A DNA stretch of 64,000 nt from Prochlorococcus sp. MIT 1300 (lineage in GTDB: Bacteria; Cyanobacteriota; Cyanobacteriia; PCC-6307; Cyanobiaceae). Both the position numbers and the translations under genes were made by a program. Every line of letters begins with the position of its first letter. The stretch's first letter is position 1. The stretch spans positions 1,736,001 to 1,800,000 of the forward strand of contig NZ_CP139302.1 in the NCBI RefSeq assembly GCF_034092375.1. Reading direction: 5' to 3'. Below, in pieces: positions 58,227 through 64,000 of this stretch. The notes under the pieces are model-generated. The model was not told the DNA's origin, did not search any database, and saw only the letters and a program-made list of their open reading frames with translations.

Positions 58227-59237
58227 TTATTTTAAATACATCTTGATTAGATCGCTAAGCGAAGTCCTTGATCTAGGGCCAAATTGAGTAACAATTTGGC
58301 CTGCACAGATAGAGGCAATTTTTGCACAGTTCAATAAAGTTTCGTTTTGCGTTAATCCATAAAGGAAGCCACTGGCGTAAAGGTCACCCGCCCCTGTGGT
58401 GTCAACAACTTCGCCAAGATTAATTGCTGGAACAGGATGGATATCAGTTGGGGTAACAATTGCGGAACCTTTTTTACCAAAAGTTAGTGCTGCTATTTCA
58501 CAACGGCCTTGAATCTTCTTGATTGCATCCTCCACATTAGAAGTCTCATAAAGGGCGGTAATTTCAGATTCATTAGCAAAAAGAATATCTATATAGCCGT
58601 CAACAAGTTCTTGAAAACTTTTCCTATGCCTATTAACACAAAATGAGTCTGATAGTGATAGTGATACTTTCCCCTTTGATGCTAGGCAGGCTTTGGCGGC
58701 ACTTACGAACGCTTTTTTGGCTGCAGGGCTGTCCCATAGATATCCCTCTAGGTAGAGGATTTTTGCATCTTTAACCATTGTCAGGTCAAGATCGTTGGGT
58801 TCTAGTTGCACAGAAGCTCCTAGATAAGTGCACATTGTGCGTTGGGCGTCTGGAGTTACGAGGATGACGCAACGAGCTGTTGAAGGACCTTGTTGAATTG
58901 GAGGAGTGTCAAATTGTGCTCCTACAGATCGAATGTCGTGGGCAAAAATTGTTCCAAGCTGATCACTCTTTACTCGTCCAATAAAGCCTGCCTTCCCTCC
59001 TAATTGTGCAATCCCAGCAAGTGTGTTTGCAGCTGACCCGCCAGAAGTTTCTATTCCGCTTCCACAAGAGTCATAAACCTCTTGTGCTTGCTCTTCACTC
59101 ATAAGCACCATTGAGCCTTTAGTTAGGCCATTTTTTGTCAAAAACTTATCATCAGTTTGAACAATAATATCTACAATCGCATTTCCTATACCTACAACAT
59201 CTAAAGAACTATTTCCTGAATTTTTCTTTTTAGACAT
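58227..59237 (-). CDS. PfkB-family carbohydrate kinase
   Basis: A 336-residue ribokinase-fold kinase. The N-terminal motif GGSAANTLAGIAQLGGKAGF near residue 66 and the C-terminal ATP/anion-hole motif DTTGAGDLYASGFLYGL near residue 275 (with the catalytic Asp) are complete. The sequence is closest in my memory to adenosine kinase-like or sugar kinases of picocyanobacteria; the substrate cannot be fixed. It follows purA after about 40 bases on the same strand. Confidence 0.88.
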   Translation of the reverse strand: MSKKKNSGNSSLDVVGIGNAIVDIIVQTDDKFLTKNGLTKGSMVLMSEEQAQEVYDSCGSGIETSGGSAANTLAGIAQLGGKAGFIGRVKSDQLGTIFAHDIRSVGAQFDTPPIQQGPSTARCVILVTPDAQRTMCTYLGASVQLEPNDLDLTMVKDAKILYLEGYLWDSPAAKKAFVSAAKACLASKGKVSLSLSDSFCVNRHRKSFQELVDGYIDILFANESEITALYETSNVEDAIKKIQGRCEIAALTFGKKGSAIVTPTDIHPVPAINLGEVVDTTGAGDLYASGFLYGLTQNETLLNCAKIASICAGQIVTQFGPRSRTSLSDLIKMYLK

Positions 59238-59280
59238 GATGAATAATGTCGTTTAGCTTGTTCTTGAAATTGAGAATCTA

Positions 59281-60660
<1,380 letters not shown>

Positions 60661-60688
60661 TCAAAAAACTGAATTGAAGATTATTTTT

Positions 60689-61123
60689 TCAACTTCCTCG
60701 AAGGACCGTTTTTTCTGCTTTTGCTAGCTCTTTATTAAGGCGCTCAGTGAGATTTTCAGGGAGAGGGCGGTTGGAGTAGTTTTTGTAATGGCCTGCTAGG
60801 GAATTAAGGGCGGTTTGCATAGTTGTAAAGGACTGGAGGCCACCTACGTCTCTGCGGCTGCGATAGGTGGACATGTAGTCCGTTATGAGAACTAGAGCTT
60901 CTTTTTCTGCGGTCGAGTGACTTTCAGAGTCTTGAGGTAAAGCTATGGTTTCTTCCAAGCTATGAATAACCGCAACAGTGTCTTTAACGTAATCCCCAGA
61001 GATGGAGGACCTACGAGCTTCAGCTGTACTTACGAAGGAGGTAAGCAGTATGCATGAGCCTAGTAAGAGAGTAAACGTTAATCTCATAAGCCTTTTGACT
61101 AGACCATCAAAGGCAAGTTTCAT
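60689..61123 (-). CDS. psb27: photosystem II assembly factor Psb27
   Basis: A luminal factor that binds CP43 in assembling photosystem II. The 144-residue precursor has a hydrophobic export signal at about residues 13-36 with a Leu-Gly-Ser-Cys that could be a lipobox, and also a later Ala-Glu-Ala cleavage site. The mature four-helix part (SGDYVKDTVAVIHSLEETIA; SRRDVGGLQSFTTMQTALNS) is typical Psb27. Start MKLAF or the second Met (MRLTF) are both possible. It lies between proS and purA. Confidence 0.93.
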   Translation of the reverse strand: MKLAFDGLVKRLMRLTFTLLLGSCILLTSFVSTAEARRSSISGDYVKDTVAVIHSLEETIALPQDSESHSTAEKEALVLITDYMSTYRSRRDVGGLQSFTTMQTALNSLAGHYKNYSNRPLPENLTERLNKELAKAEKTVLRGS

Positions 61124-61170
61124 TATTGGAAATGCAATTGATTAGAACTCTAGGAGGAGTTGCATAGTAT

Positions 61171-62964
61171 TTATAGCTTTAGAGCATGAATTTCTTTAAT
61201 TAGCTCACGAAGTGCCTCATTGGTTTCCATTTTCTTTGTCTCGCTGGTAGCTCTTTTGACGACTTCAACTAGTCCATTCGCAGCGTCCCTCCCAACGACT
61301 ACTCTCCATGGAATCCCAATAAGATCAGCATCTTTGAACTTTACGCCTGCTCTTTCTGCGCGATCGTCAATCAATGCATCTATACCTTCTTCTTTGAGTC
61401 TTGAGTAGAAATCTTCCCCTGCATTCCTTTGAACATCGTCCTTTAAATTTGCAATGACAACAATTACCTCGAATGGAGCGATATTGAGTGGCCATTTGAT
61501 TCCAAAATTGTCATGGTTTTGTTCTACAGCAGCCTGTGCGAGCCTTGAAATTCCTATCCCATAACAACCCATCCAAAACGGTTCTTGGCGGCCTGATTCG
61601 TTTGTGAACTCGGCATTCAGAGATTGGGAATATTTTCTACCTAACTGGAATATATGACCAACCTCAATACCACGTTTTTCTTCTAGCTTTTGTTGATTAT
61701 CATGTATGCAGTTGTCTCCAGCCTTTGCATTGCGTATATCAACTACTTTTGGCGCCTCTCCAAGGTTTCCCCAGCTAGTACCTAATAAGTGGAAGTTCTT
61801 TAAATTAGAGCCACATGCAAAACAGGTTAGATTTGCGGCTGTGTGATCTGCTAATCGAAGGAATTTCTTTCTCCATGTAAAAGCACCTTCAAGATTTTTG
61901 TCCTCAAGATTAGGACCAATGGCACCAAAAGGAAGGTCATTCAATCCTTGCTTTTTAATTTCATCTTTTGTAATTAGGGAGATTTTGAGAATATTTTCAC
62001 CGAATATATCTCTTAAAATATTGGATAATTTTACCTCGTTTAGCTCTTGATCTCCACGCAAACTTAACAAGAGAGGTTGTACCTCTCCACTTTCTAGCCT
62101 GGCCGTCATTACTAGTACTTTTATTATTTGTGTTTGATTAATACCTAAGGCTAAACAAACTTCTTGAATGCTTCCTGCAGAAGGCGTTTTGATGGTGGAT
62201 ATTTTTTCTTTGGATGCTAATGGAGTCGCCTTAATTGGTTCTGAAACTGCTTTCTCTTGATTGGCCGCATATGCGCCATCAGGGCTAGTAAGTATTAGGT
62301 CCTCTCCGGATTGTGCTGTTACCATAAATTCTTGGGAAGATGCACCTCCTATCGCTCCGCTATCTGCTTGAACTGCAACAGTTTCTATGCCGCAATTGTT
62401 GAATATAGTTCTATATGTTTTATCCATTATTGAGTAAAATTTCTCTAGGTCTTTTGAGTTCGAATGGAACGAGTAAGCATCTTTCATGATGAACTCTCTG
62501 CTTCGCATAAGGCCAAATCTTGGACGTATTTCGTCTCTAAATTTGCTTTGTATTTGATATAGAGTTGCTGGTAGTTGGCGATATGATTTGAGAAGATCTC
62601 CAGCCAGACTGGTTATGACTTCTTCATGAGTAGGGCCAAGACCTAACTCTCTTCCTTGACGATCTTTTAAATGAAACATTATTCCTTCTCCTGCTGTATA
62701 TTCATGCCATCGCCCACTTTTTTGCCACAGTTCGGCAGGATGAAGCTGAGGTAATAAGGTCTCATGTGCCCCAGCAGCATCCATTTCTGCTTGGACGATT
62801 TTGATAATTTTGCGCAAAACTTTCCACATCAATGGCATATATGCATATATGCCTGGCGCAACGCGACGGACGAAGCCCCCTCTGAGAAGTAACTGATGTG
62901 AGGCTATCTCGGCATCAGAGGGAATATCTCGAAGGGTCACCAGCATCAGCCGGGAGAAGCGCAT
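61171..62964 (-). CDS. proS: prolyl-tRNA synthetase (bacterial type with editing domain)
   Basis: Class II synthetase for tRNA-Pro. The 597-residue protein shows motif 1 and 2 regions (RRVAPGIYAYMPLMWKVLRK; RDEIRPRFGLMRSREFIMKD), the INS editing domain between about residues 225 and 380, motif 3 (GIGISRLAQAA) and the anticodon-binding end. The FACGS and EVGHIFQLG stretches fit the bacterial form. It is the first gene of the proS-psb27-purA-pfkB row on the minus strand. Confidence 0.97.
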   Translation of the reverse strand: MRFSRLMLVTLRDIPSDAEIASHQLLLRGGFVRRVAPGIYAYMPLMWKVLRKIIKIVQAEMDAAGAHETLLPQLHPAELWQKSGRWHEYTAGEGIMFHLKDRQGRELGLGPTHEEVITSLAGDLLKSYRQLPATLYQIQSKFRDEIRPRFGLMRSREFIMKDAYSFHSNSKDLEKFYSIMDKTYRTIFNNCGIETVAVQADSGAIGGASSQEFMVTAQSGEDLILTSPDGAYAANQEKAVSEPIKATPLASKEKISTIKTPSAGSIQEVCLALGINQTQIIKVLVMTARLESGEVQPLLLSLRGDQELNEVKLSNILRDIFGENILKISLITKDEIKKQGLNDLPFGAIGPNLEDKNLEGAFTWRKKFLRLADHTAANLTCFACGSNLKNFHLLGTSWGNLGEAPKVVDIRNAKAGDNCIHDNQQKLEEKRGIEVGHIFQLGRKYSQSLNAEFTNESGRQEPFWMGCYGIGISRLAQAAVEQNHDNFGIKWPLNIAPFEVIVVIANLKDDVQRNAGEDFYSRLKEEGIDALIDDRAERAGVKFKDADLIGIPWRVVVGRDAANGLVEVVKRATSETKKMETNEALRELIKEIHALKL

Positions 62965-63115
62965 TAGTAAGGAATTAAGAGGTTGGTGTGAAGATAATAC
63001 CTACCATCAGGAAAAGGTCGATTGTAGAACTGTCACGATTCCAATAATCGATCTCCCTGTAATGAGTCTCATCTGCTAAGTTCCCGTCAATGCAAAATGG
63101 CAATGGTGGACGCAG

Positions 63116-63580
63116 ATGTTTTCTGGAACTGTAACTTCTGGCATTTCAGAAACTTCATCTTCTTTTGAATTAAATAAAGAGATATCTCCTTCAAGTCCCT
63201 CTGATGAAATGCTTGTTGGAATTGATGATGTACAGAAGTCTCTTAATCGATCTCGCGCATCTGTTTATCGTTATACAAATACTGACCCGAGAGATTTAAA
63301 CCCTACTTTTAACCCTAGGAAGCTTAATCCTGAATATAGAAGTGATCAGAAAGACCCACTTTTGTTTCACCCAAATGAAGTAGCTCGCTTTGCCAAAGAT
63401 ATACTTAGAATTAAAGAAGTAACTGTTGAAGTCTTAAATTCACCCTCAACAGCTACCCAGCAGGTATTGGTTTCTATTCTTGAAGAGTTGCGAGCTCTAA
63501 GGCTAGAGGTCCAATCTTTAAAAGAATCTCCTACTGATCTTGCTAGTCATAGAGACCTCCACAATAGAACTGCTGCATAG
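63116..63580 (+). CDS. conserved cyanobacterial protein, possible DNA-binding HTH
   Basis: A 154-residue protein. After ~30 polar Ser-rich residues comes LVGIDDVQKSLNRSRASVYR, which resembles the helix-turn-helix of MerR or resolvase-like proteins, then a region with NPEYRSDQKDPLLFHPNEVA and a C-terminal coiled coil (ILEELRALRLEVQSLKE). It may be a small DNA-binding protein; I know no tested function. ATG 63116 is chosen. The gene is divergent from proS with a 150-base spacer that should contain the promoters. Confidence 0.65.
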   Translation: MFSGTVTSGISETSSSFELNKEISPSSPSDEMLVGIDDVQKSLNRSRASVYRYTNTDPRDLNPTFNPRKLNPEYRSDQKDPLLFHPNEVARFAKDILRIKEVTVEVLNSPSTATQQVLVSILEELRALRLEVQSLKESPTDLASHRDLHNRTAA

Positions 63581-63708
63581 AATTCATTCTAATGAGAGAA
63601 TATAAGGAGATTTGGTCGGTTTCGATTTATTGAACCTGTCCAAACCTCCCAAATGAAGGTTGCACGATTTGCAATCGGATTTGATGGGTTGCTCTTTATT
63701 TCGGCTGA

Positions 63709-64000
63709 ATGAATTTTCAGGCATCGTCCGCTTCTAGTTTTTCCTCACATTTAGAGGCTTCTGAACAGGAAGATGAACAGAGCCCTGAGCCTGAAGAACC
63801 TTTCAGTTGGGATGGCCCCTCAATTTCGCTGTTGGGCCTCCTAATTGCGATCGCCAGTATTGGCATACCTTTTGGAGCAGTGCTTGCAGATCGCCCTTTG
63901 GGAGGATTAATAACGGTTCCCACGGTATACGAAAGCGATGGATCTAAGTCCTCTTCCGCCATCTCCTTCACCAGGACTAGTAAATCTCTTGGTGGAGATA
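63709..64000 (+). CDS. unknown membrane protein, cut by the window edge (partial)
   Basis: The frame opens at ATG 63709, directly after an in-frame TGA, and is still open at the right edge (97 codons visible). It has an acidic N-terminus of about 45 residues (Glu- and Ser-rich), one membrane span near residues 42-60 (SLLGLLIAIASIGIPFGAVL), then ADRPLGGLITVPTVYESDG and a Ser-rich part. It is probably a cyanobacterial membrane or exported protein of unknown function. The opposite strand has an 84-codon frame here that I regard as its shadow. Confidence 0.6.
   Translation, partial: MNFQASSASSFSSHLEASEQEDEQSPEPEEPFSWDGPSISLLGLLIAIASIGIPFGAVLADRPLGGLITVPTVYESDGSKSSSAISFTRTSKSLGGD

Overview
The window is a stretch of core chromosome from a marine picocyanobacterium, most likely a low-light type Prochlorococcus (inference from the AT-rich base composition, tight gene packing, short spacers and the protein sequences). 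Direct signs of an oxygenic phototroph are petC and petA (Rieske protein and cytochrome f), psaF and psaJ (photosystem I), psb27 (photosystem II assembly), a high-light-inducible protein gene, UbiA-type plastoquinone prenyltransferase, hemL/hemC, two corrin-ring genes and many small families known only from cyanobacteria. There are no rRNA genes, insertion sequences, prophage genes, CRISPR arrays or obvious islands.

Layout. 1-3.6 kb: ABC-2 permease, an unknown protein, monocistronic groEL2 facing a strong shared terminator. 3.7-11.5 kb: fabG, a potassium channel, a decayed family-9 glycosyltransferase pseudogene that fills an apparent 0.9 kb gap, ispD, an LD-carboxypeptidase, a UbiA prenyltransferase that lacks a normal start codon, exopolyphosphatase and a RodZ-like protein. 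11.6-16.1 kb: petC-petA-lgt-cobM on the minus strand, then tatC. 16.1-22.4 kb: an NFACT (RqcH-like) protein, gmk, psaF-psaJ, tsaD, hli, wecB, DUF1643. 22.7-27.9 kb: a cation/proton antiporter, gltX directly behind tRNA-Asp, tRNA-Trp, rplS, map. 28-33 kb: an SDR protein, a BioD/DRTGG protein paired with a DprA/LOG-like protein, YajQ, a band-7 protein, unknown proteins. 33-41 kb: hemL, glcD, xthA, several cyanobacterial unknowns, larC, a UPF0104-type membrane protein. 41.3-45.7 kb: a noncoding stretch with a possible structured RNA, then a minus-strand metal-related row (ferric iron permease, a 48-residue membrane peptide, COG0523 GTPase with a His-rich loop, PhhB, YjbQ). 46-64 kb: carboxypeptidase M32, ppa, hemC, the principal sigma factor, priA, DUF3153-argB-DUF2854, ssb, cobK, cutA, proS-psb27-purA-pfkB and two unknown proteins, the last cut by the window edge.

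Most genes serve housekeeping and photosynthetic functions: tetrapyrrole supply (hemL, hemC, cobM, cobK), electron transport (petC, petA, prenylquinone synthesis), protein export and lipoprotein maturation (tatC, lgt), translation (gltX, proS, tRNAs, rplS, map, tsaD, NFACT) and nucleotide supply (gmk, purA). Gene ends often overlap by a few to about 50 bases, in line with a compact genome.

No clearly new multi-gene system is visible. The best leads are the full-length glycosyltransferase pseudogene, the probable AUC start of the prenyltransferase, the terminator that contains the groEL2 stop codon, two genes too short or too truncated for ordinary gene lists (the 48-residue peptide and the cut gene at the end), and the possible structured RNA near 41.4 kb.
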